From IMG/VR virus record IMGVR_UViG_3300010885_071562, positions 1 through 55,522 of that record: a stretch of 55,522 nucleotides of DNA. One strand, written 5' to 3'. The position numbers and the translations under genes are program-made. The notes under the pieces were generated by a model, which was not told the DNA's origin, searched no databases, and saw only the letters and a program-made list of their open reading frames with translations. Below, one piece after another: positions 43,384 through 51,756 of this stretch. This DNA is from a virus. The stretch's first letter is position 1; each line of letters opens with the position of its first letter.

Positions 43384-44706
43384 TCAGCGAGTCTTCATAA
43401 ACTCAGCCAAAGTCTCACCAATGAAGTCGATTTGTGCATCATTAATCACAGGACTTGTTCCAAGAAAGAAGGTGTCCCTTGTCACCATTGTAGAGACCGG
43501 GAACTTCTCCCTAGCATCCTGTGCACCTGGGAGGTGTCGGTATGCAGGTTGCATCAGGATGTTTCCACCAAAGTATGTGCGAGTCTGAATCTTCTTGGAC
43601 TCAAGGAACTGAGTCACGTCGCTCCTCGTAAAGGATGTAGACTTTACGGTCACGGGGAATGCAAACCAGCTTGGGTCTGATCCTGGTGTCGCCTTTGGCA
43701 GCTTGAAACTGTCCTGATATGGCTCAAACACCTCACTGAGCTTCTCAAAGTTGTGCTTCCTGCGATTCTTTATCCACGGAAGCTTCTTCATCTGCTCAAG
43801 TCCCATAGCGGCCTGCAGTTCTATTGGCTTGAGGTTGAAGCCGATCTCCTCATAGACGTACTTGTGATCGAAGGTGGTCTCAGGCATGGATTCAAGCCAG
43901 GGCTTGAAACGTTCTCCACAGGTTCCATGCAACAACTTTCCAGCTTCCTGTCCAGCACAGTAACATCCTCGACCCCAGTCCCTGAATGCTTGTACTACCT
44001 TCAGTTTGTCCTTGTCACCAACAGCGACGAAACCTCCCTCACCCATTGTCATGTGGTGAGCAGGATAGAAGCTACAAGAAGCCATGACTCCGAATGAACC
44101 GAGAGGTCGACCTTCATATGTGCTTCCCAGTGCATCGCAACAGTCCTCAAGCATGATTAGGTCATACTTCTTGACGATTGTCATGATGTCTCTCATGTTC
44201 GGAGGATTACCGAGGACATGTGCAAACATCAGGACACGAGCACCGTCCTTTGCTGCGGCTTCGAGCTGGTTCACATCAATGTTGAGAGTCTCAGGCTCGA
44301 TATCAACGAATACAGGTGTGAATCCCATCTGGAGGATGGGGTTGACCGTTGTCGGGAAACCGGCAACCGGTGTGATAACCTTCGTTCCTGGCTGGAGATT
44401 GAACCACCTCTTTGAGGTGAGTGCGGCAGTCATCAGTAGGTTTGCGCTTGAACCGCTGTTGGTCAGAAGTCCAGAAGGCTTACCGAGAAATGAGGGGAAC
44501 TTCTTCTCAAAGACGTGTGCCTTCTTATCGAGGCCAAGCCAACCAGTCAGCAAGGAGTTCACAGCCGCCTGGTATTCTTCAGCTGTAAAAGTGGAACCTG
44601 CATATTGCACAGTTCCCTGTCCTGGAGTCCATTCGGAGTTTGAACGCTCCTCAACAATCTCCTTGATCAGTCGATTGATCTCAGCAAGCTTATCGTTCTC
44701 TGTCAC
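43384..44706 (-). CDS. E1/RfbH-type 4-keto-6-deoxysugar 3-dehydratase, PLP-lysine replaced by His, 2Fe-2S
   Basis: DegT/DnrJ/EryC1/StrS fold, but the catalytic lysine is absent: FYPAHHMTMGEGG (H217 in the lysine position) is the mark of the C3-dehydrating enzymes E1 (DdhC/RfbH) and ColD, rather than the aminotransferases. Cysteines C190, C248, C250 and C263 give C-X57-C-X1-C-X12-C; as I recall, the E1 family has C-X57-C-X1-C-X7-C for its 2Fe-2S cluster, so the last gap is longer here. PLP-binding EDCCDALGS and TNSGSSANL are in place. It starts at GTG 44706 with GGAGG about 8 bases upstream. With 440 aa it is the expected size. The electron-transfer partner (E3/RfbI) is not in the window. The natural substrate could be CDP- or dTDP-4-keto-6-deoxyglucose. 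Confidence 0.9.
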   Translation of the reverse strand: MTENDKLAEINRLIKEIVEERSNSEWTPGQGTVQYAGSTFTAEEYQAAVNSLLTGWLGLDKKAHVFEKKFPSFLGKPSGLLTNSGSSANLLMTAALTSKRWFNLQPGTKVITPVAGFPTTVNPILQMGFTPVFVDIEPETLNIDVNQLEAAAKDGARVLMFAHVLGNPPNMRDIMTIVKKYDLIMLEDCCDALGSTYEGRPLGSFGVMASCSFYPAHHMTMGEGGFVAVGDKDKLKVVQAFRDWGRGCYCAGQEAGKLLHGTCGERFKPWLESMPETTFDHKYVYEEIGFNLKPIELQAAMGLEQMKKLPWIKNRRKHNFEKLSEVFEPYQDSFKLPKATPGSDPSWFAFPVTVKSTSFTRSDVTQFLESKKIQTRTYFGGNILMQPAYRHLPGAQDAREKFPVSTMVTRDTFFLGTSPVINDAQIDFIGETLAEFMKTR

Positions 44707-45406
44707 TGTAAAGTCCTCCGATTAGGGAAGTATCGATGAGATTAGGAGTAGAGCCAGAATAGTTGGAGATGGAAGTCTTCATGACATTCGAATTTCTTTC
44801 CTTAGCAATGTCGTAGATGCTTCTTCTTGGAATCTCCAAGTGCATGACTCCTGTCTTGTCCGACATGCTTTCTCTTATTATCATTGGAGCAATCTCATCA
44901 GAGTACAACTTTGATGCAAACTTATCATCGAAGGCCACGTCATATGGGAATTCCCTGCCGAAGAACTCAACTCTGATAGTCAAAGAGTTTCGATATGACC
45001 TGACTGTGAGCTCGGACGCTCCTTTCGTCTTTGCATAGTTTCCAAGCGGGTTGATCGGATCGCTTGCCTCGTACGAACCTCTCCTTCCATCAAAGACATG
45101 CGATGTAGAAGTGAATACGAGTCTTGATCCTGCATTGGCACATGTAAGAGTAATGTTTGCTGTGGCTATCACATTGTCAAGGATTGCACTTCTTGGATCT
45201 ACCTGTGAACCTGGTAGGTCTGTATTCGCAGCACAATGAATGACAACATTCGGACGATGAGTCTCAAAGTAGTCACTCACCATCTTCAGATTTGACAGGT
45301 CAAGCTCATTCCTTGTGGGATGAAGGAGATTGTGACCATCGATTCCGATACGAACGATCTCTTTTCCAAGCCTACCGGCACCACCGGTCAGGAGGACAGT
45401 CGGCAT
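44690..45406 (-). CDS. NDP-sugar reductase/epimerase, RmlD-like SDR
   Basis: An extended SDR, 238 aa, with TVLLTGGAGRLGKEI (cofactor loop), VVIHCAANTDLPGSQ, VFTSTSHVFDG (catalytic Ser/Thr strand) and NYAKTKGASELT (Tyr-x3-Lys). It lacks the final ~40 residues usual in RmlD (about 290 aa), so it is a short form. It sits between RmlB and the E1-like dehydratase, which fits a 4-keto reduction. The ATG has GGAG 8 bases upstream and overlaps the RmlB stop by 19 bases. The specific sugar is not readable. Confidence 0.83.
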   Translation of the reverse strand: MPTVLLTGGAGRLGKEIVRIGIDGHNLLHPTRNELDLSNLKMVSDYFETHRPNVVIHCAANTDLPGSQVDPRSAILDNVIATANITLTCANAGSRLVFTSTSHVFDGRRGSYEASDPINPLGNYAKTKGASELTVRSYRNSLTIRVEFFGREFPYDVAFDDKFASKLYSDEIAPMIIRESMSDKTGVMHLEIPRRSIYDIAKERNSNVMKTSISNYSGSTPNLIDTSLIGGLYSDRER

Positions 45407-46317
45407 CTGCAGGTCTCCGACAGGACATCATCGAAATTGTCTTCGAATTCAAAACCTGCATCGATAATCTTTTGAGAAGAGATCCAGTACTTTCTATCGT
45501 GACCGGGTCTATCCTTGACATACGAGATGTGTGAGTCTGGATCATCGTCAGGACGAATGTGAGATATGACCCTCTTGACAACTTCGATGTTGGGAATTGA
45601 GAAACCCGATGACAGGTTGTAAGTCTGTCCCAGGTGAGATCCAGGATTCTTCAGGAGGAATGAGACTGCCCTCGCAGTGTCCTTGACCGAAGTCCACTCC
45701 CTCTCCTGCATTCCGTCTCCATAGACAGGAACTTTCTTACCTGACAGAACTGACCTGATGATTGTCGGAATGAATTTCTCATCGTGCTGATTGGGACCGA
45801 AGTTGTTCGATGGCCTGATGGTGATGCTCTTGAATCCGTGAGTAATCTCATAGGCACCGATAAGCAGATCCGCAGAGGCCTTTGTCGCCGAATACGGATT
45901 CCTTGGTGAGAGTCTGCTTCCTTCAGTGAAAGCCTCACCTTGTGGCACTCCATAGACTTCATCTGTTGAAAAGTGAAGCAGGCCAGCACCGGTGATTCGA
46001 CATGCATCAAGGACTGATCGAGTTCCGTCCACATTGCTTCTCACAAAATCTACACATGACTTGATGCTATTGTCAACATGAGTCTCAGCCGCTGTGTGAA
46101 CTACCCACTCAATCTTGCGAGAAGATATCACAGAAATCAGGCAGTCAGTGTTGACTACATCATCATTCACAACTTCAATGTCTATGTCTTCGATCCTTTG
46201 CGGATCAGCAGCATATGATCGATTGTCGAGACCGATGACCCTGTGGCTGGATCTCACAAGCTCTCTACATACGTGGCTTCCTATGAAACCCTCAGCGCCT
46301 GTCACAAGTACGTTCAT
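45388..46317 (-). CDS. rmlB: dTDP-glucose 4,6-dehydratase (RmlB-like)
   Basis: Forms dTDP-4-keto-6-deoxyglucose. VLVTGAEGFIGSH (NAD loop), VVHTAAETHVDNSI, LLHFSTDEVYGV (catalytic Thr-Asp-Glu), NPYSATKASADLLI (Tyr-x3-Lys) and RPSNNFGPNQHDEKFIPTI are diagnostic of RmlB; KDRPGHDRKYWIS is a further match. The ATG at 46317 (MNVLVTG) is used because a GGAAAG lies just upstream; a 46377 start adds residues inside the previous gene. At about 309 aa it is a little short for RmlB (about 330-360), missing part of the C terminus. Together with RmlA it would produce the substrate for the E1-like enzyme. Confidence 0.9.
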   Translation of the reverse strand: MNVLVTGAEGFIGSHVCRELVRSSHRVIGLDNRSYAADPQRIEDIDIEVVNDDVVNTDCLISVISSRKIEWVVHTAAETHVDNSIKSCVDFVRSNVDGTRSVLDACRITGAGLLHFSTDEVYGVPQGEAFTEGSRLSPRNPYSATKASADLLIGAYEITHGFKSITIRPSNNFGPNQHDEKFIPTIIRSVLSGKKVPVYGDGMQEREWTSVKDTARAVSFLLKNPGSHLGQTYNLSSGFSIPNIEVVKRVISHIRPDDDPDSHISYVKDRPGHDRKYWISSQKIIDAGFEFEDNFDDVLSETCRCRLSS

Positions 46318-46318
46318 A

Positions 46319-47134
46319 TCACTTTCCGTATCGAGAAATACAGTCCACAAGTGCCTCATGTGCAGACCGAGGCTCAAACCCGGTGGCTCGAAGCTTGTCG
46401 AGACTCAGGATTGTGTTGACACGTGTGTTTGGAAGTATCTTGAGAAGACCTTCGTATGAGATCTCATCGACGCCGAGGTCAGGATTCATTCTGTCACGAA
46501 TCTCAATCGCCATGTCATAGGGTGAAAGTGACCCCTCATTTGCACAGTTGAAGATGCCTGTTGCATCCACGCTAAGCAGGTGATCGATCATCAGGCCAAA
46601 GTCCTCAATGCAGGTTGCTGAGTTTGGTTCCTTGATCGCCTTGATGGACTTCATACCGGCAAACTTCGTAATGAGGTTGGACTTGCTTGGGTATGCACTG
46701 AAAAGCTGTCTCGGCCGCAGGATCAGGTGATTCTTGTAACCGTAATTGATGATGAACTGGTCAGCCCACAGCTTAGTCCATGTGTACCACACACGTGGAG
46801 TCGGAACCGAGTCTTCAGTGGAGATCACCTTATTGCCATCGAACAGGCAACCTGAGCTTATGTGAACGAACTTTATGTTTCGAGCCGCACACTCTGTGAG
46901 AAGATTGATTGCTCCTGCCGAGTTTGTCTGGAATGCTCGACTCTTGTTGTCTTGACATTCCTCGAGATTCGTCATTGCGGCACAGTTGATGAGAACATCT
47001 GGCTTGTGTTTGTCTAGGGCATCAGAAATCGTACTGGTTTCACGAATATCAACTTCTGGCCTTGAAACAATGACATCACCAGGCCTACGAATGACGTTTG
47101 AGACCTTTCCATTTCCGACAATGAGCCTTCTCAT
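46319..47134 (-). CDS. RmlD-like NDP-sugar reductase (dTDP-4-dehydrorhamnose reductase family)
   Basis: Starts with RRLIVGNGKVSNVIRR; the glycine-rich loop is shortened, as often in RmlD. VLINCAAMTNLEECQDN, HISSGCLFDG and YTWTKLWADQFI (Tyr-x3-Lys) follow. With ATG 47134 (GGAG 6 bases ahead) the protein is about 271 aa; GTG 47146 is an in-frame alternative. It follows RmlA by one base. RmlD normally ends the dTDP-L-rhamnose pathway after RmlC, which is not in this window, so it may reduce a different 4-keto sugar. Confidence 0.85.
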   Translation of the reverse strand: MRRLIVGNGKVSNVIRRPGDVIVSRPEVDIRETSTISDALDKHKPDVLINCAAMTNLEECQDNKSRAFQTNSAGAINLLTECAARNIKFVHISSGCLFDGNKVISTEDSVPTPRVWYTWTKLWADQFIINYGYKNHLILRPRQLFSAYPSKSNLITKFAGMKSIKAIKEPNSATCIEDFGLMIDHLLSVDATGIFNCANEGSLSPYDMAIEIRDRMNPDLGVDEISYEGLLKILPNTRVNTILSLDKLRATGFEPRSAHEALVDCISRYGK

Positions 47135-47135
47135 T

Positions 47136-47852
47136 CTATTCTCCACAGAGTGTGTTAGCTAAACGGTATGATTCGAATGTGCCAGCATCAGTCCACCAAC
47201 CTTCCTGCTCGGTGTAATCTGCTGTTCCCTTTGAGACATACCACTGATTGAGATCAGTCACCTCCAGTTCTCCTCGAGGTGATGGGACAAGCTCATCAAT
47301 TTTTTGAAAAGCGTTGGATGAGTACAAGTAGAAGCCAACACATGCAAGGTCACTTGGCGGACTCTTCGGCTTTTCAATTAGCTCAACAAGTTTCCCATCA
47401 GAGTCGAACCTACCGACACCGAATCGGTTCGGATCATGCACCTTCTTGAAAAGGAGACTGCATTCTACAGACTCATCCCTTTCCATGAACTTCTTGACAT
47501 GATTCTCGAGACCTTTCTCGAAGATGTTGTCTCCGAGGATGACAGCAAAGTCATCATTTCCTACGAATGACCGGCACAGTCTAATTGCACCTGCAATACC
47601 GTCTGGTCTCTCTTGAACCCGATAGGTGAGGTTGCAATTAAATGACTCACCGGAACCTAACAGTGAGACGATGTGCCCCATGTGCTCAGTTCCGGTGATG
47701 ACCATGATATCACGAATTCCTGCCTCTGTGAGACGCTGGACAGCGTGATTGATCATTGGCATCCTGCCCACAGGCAGAAGATGCTTGTTAGTGACTTGAG
47801 TTAAGGGGTGGAGACGAGAGCCTGTCCCACCAGCCAAGATTATGCCTTTCAT
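47136..47852 (-). CDS. rmlA: Glucose-1-phosphate thymidylyltransferase (RmlA-like)
   Basis: Activates glucose-1-phosphate to dTDP-glucose. The NTP-transferase loop is IILAGGTGSRLHPLTQ, then NKHLLPVGRMPMINHAV; the nucleotide- and sugar-binding strands include VILGDNIFEKGL, FGVGRFDSDGKLVELIEKP and GELEVTDLNQWYVS. The 238-aa length matches short RmlA forms without the C-terminal allosteric region. It starts at ATG 47852 directly after an in-frame TAG, with no clear ribosome site (the 36-base gap holds ATTCAATG/ATTCATG near-repeats). It heads the deoxysugar group RmlA-RmlD-RmlB-SDR-E1. Confidence 0.9.
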   Translation of the reverse strand: MKGIILAGGTGSRLHPLTQVTNKHLLPVGRMPMINHAVQRLTEAGIRDIMVITGTEHMGHIVSLLGSGESFNCNLTYRVQERPDGIAGAIRLCRSFVGNDDFAVILGDNIFEKGLENHVKKFMERDESVECSLLFKKVHDPNRFGVGRFDSDGKLVELIEKPKSPPSDLACVGFYLYSSNAFQKIDELVPSPRGELEVTDLNQWYVSKGTADYTEQEGWWTDAGTFESYRLANTLCGE

Positions 47853-47888
47853 CTACATGAATCATTGAATCTGGCGGGACGACGTAAA

Positions 47889-48659
47889 TCATACAACACT
47901 GATGAATGCTGAGTACTTCTCACGGTTATTGCGAATGTACTCTGGGAACCTCTCATCCAGGTCCCACAGGTTGAACTGCTGGTCTCCGTACCTGAAGAAG
48001 ATATCGCGATTCTCGAGGACATTCTTTTTCAGGTATGACTTGATCAGGGCATTGTTGAATTCCTGGTGTCCATATGCCTCAATCTTCTCTATCATCTTCT
48101 TGTATCCACCCATGAAACACCAGTGCCAACCACCGAAGTAACTTACACCCTTGTCCTTGAGATGGTCCCTAATCTGTCGAGAGTGAGTCGGTTTGACGAA
48201 CTTTCCTGTCATCATTCTCGTTCCGTACCATCCGGTCTCCTTGTGAAGGTTCAGGAAGTACATGAACATCTCATGTCGAAAGTGAACCAGCCCATGCTCT
48301 CGACACAGGTCAATGCTTTCCTGGGTGAGGAGAGGAATCTCATCAAGATCACTCATCATGACAATGTCATCGTCATCACATTCACGAATCGGGTCAAGCG
48401 ACCTTTCACGCTGCCAGGCATCCCTCTCAAAAGAATCAAGGTCGGTAGGTGAGTTCGTAACATAGTTGTATGTGACCTTGTGAGCGAATCTCGAAAGCTT
48501 GCCTGCAAGAAGCTCTGGGAATCTCTGAGGTATTGGCATTCCGTTGTGTCCCACGGAACACTCAGTCACAACAAACCTGTCAACCATCTTGTCGAGAATC
48601 TCCATCCTCATCTCGACAACTTCTTCCTCATTGAAGAACCTGAAACAGTCGTATATCAT
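47889..48659 (-). CDS. Glycosyltransferase, GT17-like
   Basis: Starts IYDCFRFFNEEEVVEMRMEIL, followed by VVTECSVGHNG, a W-RE region (DAWQRERSLDPIRECD) and DDIVMMSDLDEIP, which is the GT17 (beta-1,4-GlcNAc transferase MGAT3-type) pattern with a DxD-like acidic motif. The later GGWHWCFMGG segment also fits the family. 256 aa is normal. GGAGG lies 5 bases before the ATG. Phage and bacterial members are not well characterised; donor and acceptor are unknown. It lies next to the GT11 gene with 1 base between them. Confidence 0.88.
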   Translation of the reverse strand: MIYDCFRFFNEEEVVEMRMEILDKMVDRFVVTECSVGHNGMPIPQRFPELLAGKLSRFAHKVTYNYVTNSPTDLDSFERDAWQRERSLDPIRECDDDDIVMMSDLDEIPLLTQESIDLCREHGLVHFRHEMFMYFLNLHKETGWYGTRMMTGKFVKPTHSRQIRDHLKDKGVSYFGGWHWCFMGGYKKMIEKIEAYGHQEFNNALIKSYLKKNVLENRDIFFRYGDQQFNLWDLDERFPEYIRNNREKYSAFISVV

Positions 48660-48660
48660 C

Positions 48661-49560
48661 TTACCTCCAGAGATGTGCGTTCAATCTCTCGAATTCATCT
48701 TTTTCTTTCTTACAGGACTCGTAATCCCAAAGGCCGCCTTCTCTGTCAACGTAATGCCAGCCCTTGGTGAGGGAATCACCGACACACCAAAAACCATCTG
48801 AGATGTTGTGGCGAGCCCAGTACTTTGGACCAATTGTCATCTCATTGAACGGACTTGTCCAGGACGGGAACCATGCAAATGTAGAGTTGGAGACTATCAG
48901 CTTTCTTGCTGAGTATATGAGACCGTAATCCTCAGCTATCGATCCATGAAAGCACTGTAACTGTGGGAAGAACATTTGAGCTGTCCTTACATCATCAGTC
49001 ACAACCATGAACTTTGTTGTGGGATCTAGTTCCATGACATGTTGGACGGCAGCGTACCAATACTCTGGCTTTAGGAACACGTGAGGCTGTGACAGGTACT
49101 CAGAAGTTCCACGAAAGTTAATCACGCAGACATTCTGGTCGTAGAGCTCCTTGTGAATGAACTTGTCGTTGGGCTTGAGGACATCGGAGATCTCAGATTT
49201 GAACTCTGAAATGTAGTCCTCACATTGCATGTAGCCTTCCAGCTTTGTCCTGTCAGCCACATTGAAGAACCTCGGATCTCCCTTGCCAATCTCACAGTTC
49301 CAGCTTGGATGATTCACCTTCCTTTCAGAGAGGTAGTGCTCGATGTCATTCGGAAGCCTTGTTGGTGGGCCTCCTTCTGGACCTTCACCACCAATCGCCT
49401 CAATATCGTACTTCAGATTGATGATGTCATGTGCCTTGAACTTATCGGGCCTCGCAATTCCGAGAGGAACTCCTGCCCTCTTGGCGACAGCGTAGGCAAC
49501 AGCATACACCCAAAGCTGGTTTCCAAGACCCTGTCCATTGTAGATTTCAGTGCATATCAT
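48661..49560 (-). CDS. Glycosyltransferase, GT11-like (alpha-1,2-fucosyltransferase type)
   Basis: NGQGLGNQLWVYAVAYAVAKR at the N terminus is the GT11 start pattern (GGLGNQ-FQ-A). VCVINFRGTSEYL corresponds to the HxRRxD-type donor motif in altered form, and SNSTFAWFPSWTSP is the usual C-terminal motif. GT11 enzymes use GDP-L-fucose, and Gmd and Fcl are in the same operon, so a fucosyl transfer is the likely job. 299 aa is typical. Its ATG follows a GAGAGAAG ribosome site. The acceptor is unknown. Confidence 0.88.
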   Translation of the reverse strand: MICTEIYNGQGLGNQLWVYAVAYAVAKRAGVPLGIARPDKFKAHDIINLKYDIEAIGGEGPEGGPPTRLPNDIEHYLSERKVNHPSWNCEIGKGDPRFFNVADRTKLEGYMQCEDYISEFKSEISDVLKPNDKFIHKELYDQNVCVINFRGTSEYLSQPHVFLKPEYWYAAVQHVMELDPTTKFMVVTDDVRTAQMFFPQLQCFHGSIAEDYGLIYSARKLIVSNSTFAWFPSWTSPFNEMTIGPKYWARHNISDGFWCVGDSLTKGWHYVDREGGLWDYESCKKEKDEFERLNAHLWR

Positions 49561-49569
49561 TTTCTTCTC

Positions 49570-50202
49570 TCACTTTGGGTGTCTATGAAATCCGAAAGGA
49601 AGGATCCCCTCAGTCTCACTCATTTGAGTCTCTTGCGAGAACCTTGCTGCGACGTCGACCGGAGCAAATGTCATTCCAAGCTCGATGAACCTGTCTCTAT
49701 TGTAGACGCAGATGTTTCCATCCTCGTTGTAGTGACCCCTCACCTCGAGGAATGGAATGTTGTGAGCCTTTGGAGCGTCGCAGAGCCTCTTGCTCCTGAT
49801 ACTGAAACCTCCATTGCCTACTCGCACTCTCTCACCCTTTGGTGTGAGGTAAGTATCAGGAATCACTGGCCATGGTGCCCCAATGTAGTCGTACTCAATG
49901 AACTTTTCCTCCCACTTCTCAGGACGGAGGACGAAGCTGTCATGGTGTATCAGGAGACAGAAATCAGTCTCGATGTGCCGACCCATCTCATACATCACGT
50001 AGTAGTTCCACACGTTGATGTTAGGAAGACGATTGCACTTCTCGACCTTGATTCCATCAGGTACAACAAGGTCATCGTAATGAGTCACAAGCTTGCAATC
50101 ACCAAACTTGATTCCTTGCATTGAATTGTGAAACGCAGCAAGTGTCTCACCAATTTTCACGCTTGTGACGGCGATGAGTGTAACATTCGGCAGTTCAAGC
50201 AT
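49570..50202 (-). CDS. DUF5672-family glycosyltransferase-like protein
   Basis: Pattern of the DUF5672 family: VTLIAVTSVKIGETLAAF, FCLLIHHDSFVLRPEKWEEKF, YIGAPWP, then RVGNGGFSIRSKRL. The last resembles the GGxS strand of GT-A transferases, and HHDSF may be the metal-binding acidic motif. The start ATG at 50202 follows TGGAGGAAG by a few bases; 50259 is a less likely alternative. The protein is about 210 aa. Glycosyl transfer is inferred from the family. Confidence 0.85.
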   Translation of the reverse strand: MLELPNVTLIAVTSVKIGETLAAFHNSMQGIKFGDCKLVTHYDDLVVPDGIKVEKCNRLPNINVWNYYVMYEMGRHIETDFCLLIHHDSFVLRPEKWEEKFIEYDYIGAPWPVIPDTYLTPKGERVRVGNGGFSIRSKRLCDAPKAHNIPFLEVRGHYNEDGNICVYNRDRFIELGMTFAPVDVAARFSQETQMSETEGILPFGFHRHPK

Positions 50203-50881
50203 TGTACTTCCTCCAGACGTAGCATGTTTCAGTCGCCTTCGCACCTTCATTCGCATCATTCGTATTTTGGCCTTCCCAGAGTCTTACTGCGAGTCCTGGG
50301 TTTGATATGATGTGTGGCTTACCGTGCTTGAGGTACAACCTGTGATAGAAGTCGCAGTCCATTAGCCAGAACAGGTTCTCATCGAACCTCTCATCTGTAG
50401 ACCTGAGGAATGACAGAGCTGTGGGTGAGCCTGCAAGGTTCTCTCCATCATATGCCTTCGAATGGAATGACGGAACATGATGCTTGAAGAACTGCTTGCA
50501 GTCATAAGTGTGAACATAGCCTGAGAGTACCCAGAATGCTCCAGACTTATGTGCTTCTGCGATTCTTTCCAGTGCGTCCTGTTCAAAGAAGAAGTCATCT
50601 TGGCAGACAACCTTGATGAAGTCACCGGTTGCCTTTGAGATACCGTGGTTCAGGTTGACGGTCGAACGCTTTATCTCACTCGGGTTTCGATAATACTTCA
50701 GGTTCATGATCTTTGAAAGCTTATCACAAGTTTCTTCAACAGAATTGTCCTTGCTGTCGTCTGAAACGATGACTTCAAAGTCTCGATAGGTCTGCGCATC
50801 TATCGTTGAGCAAAGCTGCTCAAGAAACATTGGACCCTTTCCTCTCATTTCGTATGAGGGAATCACAATTGAGGCTTTCAC
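50195..50881 (-). CDS. Glycosyltransferase, GT2 family
   Basis: GT-A fold: ASIVIPSYEMRGKG, FEVIVSDDSKDNSVEET (first acidic motif), INLNHGISKATGDFIKVV-like central strand (written in sequence as VNLNHGISKATGDF) and CQDDFFF as the DxD-type metal site; ENLFWLMDCDFYHRLY follows. The protein is 228 aa, complete. It overlaps the upstream gene by 4 bases (stop within ATGA) and the following by 8. Which sugar it moves cannot be seen. Confidence 0.88.
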   Translation of the reverse strand: MKASIVIPSYEMRGKGPMFLEQLCSTIDAQTYRDFEVIVSDDSKDNSVEETCDKLSKIMNLKYYRNPSEIKRSTVNLNHGISKATGDFIKVVCQDDFFFEQDALERIAEAHKSGAFWVLSGYVHTYDCKQFFKHHVPSFHSKAYDGENLAGSPTALSFLRSTDERFDENLFWLMDCDFYHRLYLKHGKPHIISNPGLAVRLWEGQNTNDANEGAKATETCYVWRKYNA

Positions 50882-51756
50882 TTGAACATAACTCCTATCA
50901 GATTCTCAATCCTATTCACGAATGTGTGCTTGTTCCTGATTTGACTCATTGAGTCAGTCAGGTCATCACGTCTCAAGGTGAGCTCAAAGTGTATTCCTTC
51001 AACAAGAGTCCTTGATGGATCCTCACAGACATGGATTGCAGGAAGATTCAATTCCTCCCTCACTAGCCTTGAATTCGTGATGACAGGAGCTCCGTAACTG
51101 ATAGACTTGAAGATCCTGCATGGGATGTAACCAACATTGATGTGATGCCTGCCTCGAAAGTCTACTGATATCAGAGATTCACGAGTCAGGCTCATGTTCA
51201 TTTCGTCAGTTGTGTTCCTCACATGCTGTAGAGCTATTCCACTTGTTGCACAGGACTCAGCAAATGCCCTTGCCGCGTTGACATTCTCATCATAGATTGA
51301 TCCAATGTAGTAGCATGACCTTGATCCAATGTCGAATGGCCGTGGACGGCTAATGTCAATCTCATCAGGAAGGAGGTTTGTTGCCCACGGTTGAAAGAGA
51401 GTCCTGCTAGTCTCATCGTAGTGACAAGATTCTGTAACCTTCTGGTGATTCTTGCATTCAACTGTGAAGTTTCCCAGTCGAAGGATCCTGTCTCTAGGTA
51501 CAGAAGAAAGGAATGACTCATCAAAGTGATGTGTGATGTAGAAGCAGTCGTCCCTCACTGGCATTCCGGACTTTGCCTGATCCTCACTAAAGAACAAGGT
51601 CCCTTCGAGGTCCACTGTTCCTATCTCGTTCTGATTTGAGATCCAGTGTGTCTCATATCCAAGAGACTTGAATGCTCTGTAGTATGACGAGTGAATGTAA
51701 GAATGAGTGTGAGTATGAAGCTTGTGGCCCCAGACAACGACCCTCCTCGGTGGCAT
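50878..51756 (-). CDS. Glycosyltransferase-like protein, GT-B fold
   Basis: First strands VVVWGHKLHTHTHSYIHSSYY and a nucleotide-binding second half: CYYIGSIYDENVNAA and NVGYIPCRIFKSISYGAPVITN, which resembles the donor-binding region of GT4/GT1-like enzymes, with a short C-terminal helix. 292 aa is short for a two-domain GT-B enzyme, so one domain is reduced. The ribosome site AAGGAGAGG lies 6 bases before the ATG, which follows the upstream TGA directly. Function inferred from fold and position. Confidence 0.78.
   Translation of the reverse strand: MPPRRVVVWGHKLHTHTHSYIHSSYYRAFKSLGYETHWISNQNEIGTVDLEGTLFFSEDQAKSGMPVRDDCFYITHHFDESFLSSVPRDRILRLGNFTVECKNHQKVTESCHYDETSRTLFQPWATNLLPDEIDISRPRPFDIGSRSCYYIGSIYDENVNAARAFAESCATSGIALQHVRNTTDEMNMSLTRESLISVDFRGRHHINVGYIPCRIFKSISYGAPVITNSRLVREELNLPAIHVCEDPSRTLVEGIHFELTLRRDDLTDSMSQIRNKHTFVNRIENLIGVMFK

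Noticed and set aside
43384-44706. Sugar aminotransferase (DegT/ArnB type)
   Set aside because: The lysine that must bind PLP is histidine (AHHMTMGEGG), and iron-sulfur cysteines are present, pointing to a 3-dehydratase.
49225-50124. 299-codon plus-strand open frame opposite the GT11/DUF5672 genes
   Set aside because: It lies antisense to two well-supported glycosyltransferase-like genes, has no recognisable motif, and its frame is a by-product of the codon pattern on the other strand. The same applies to 44084-44725, 18814-19455 and 5378-5911.
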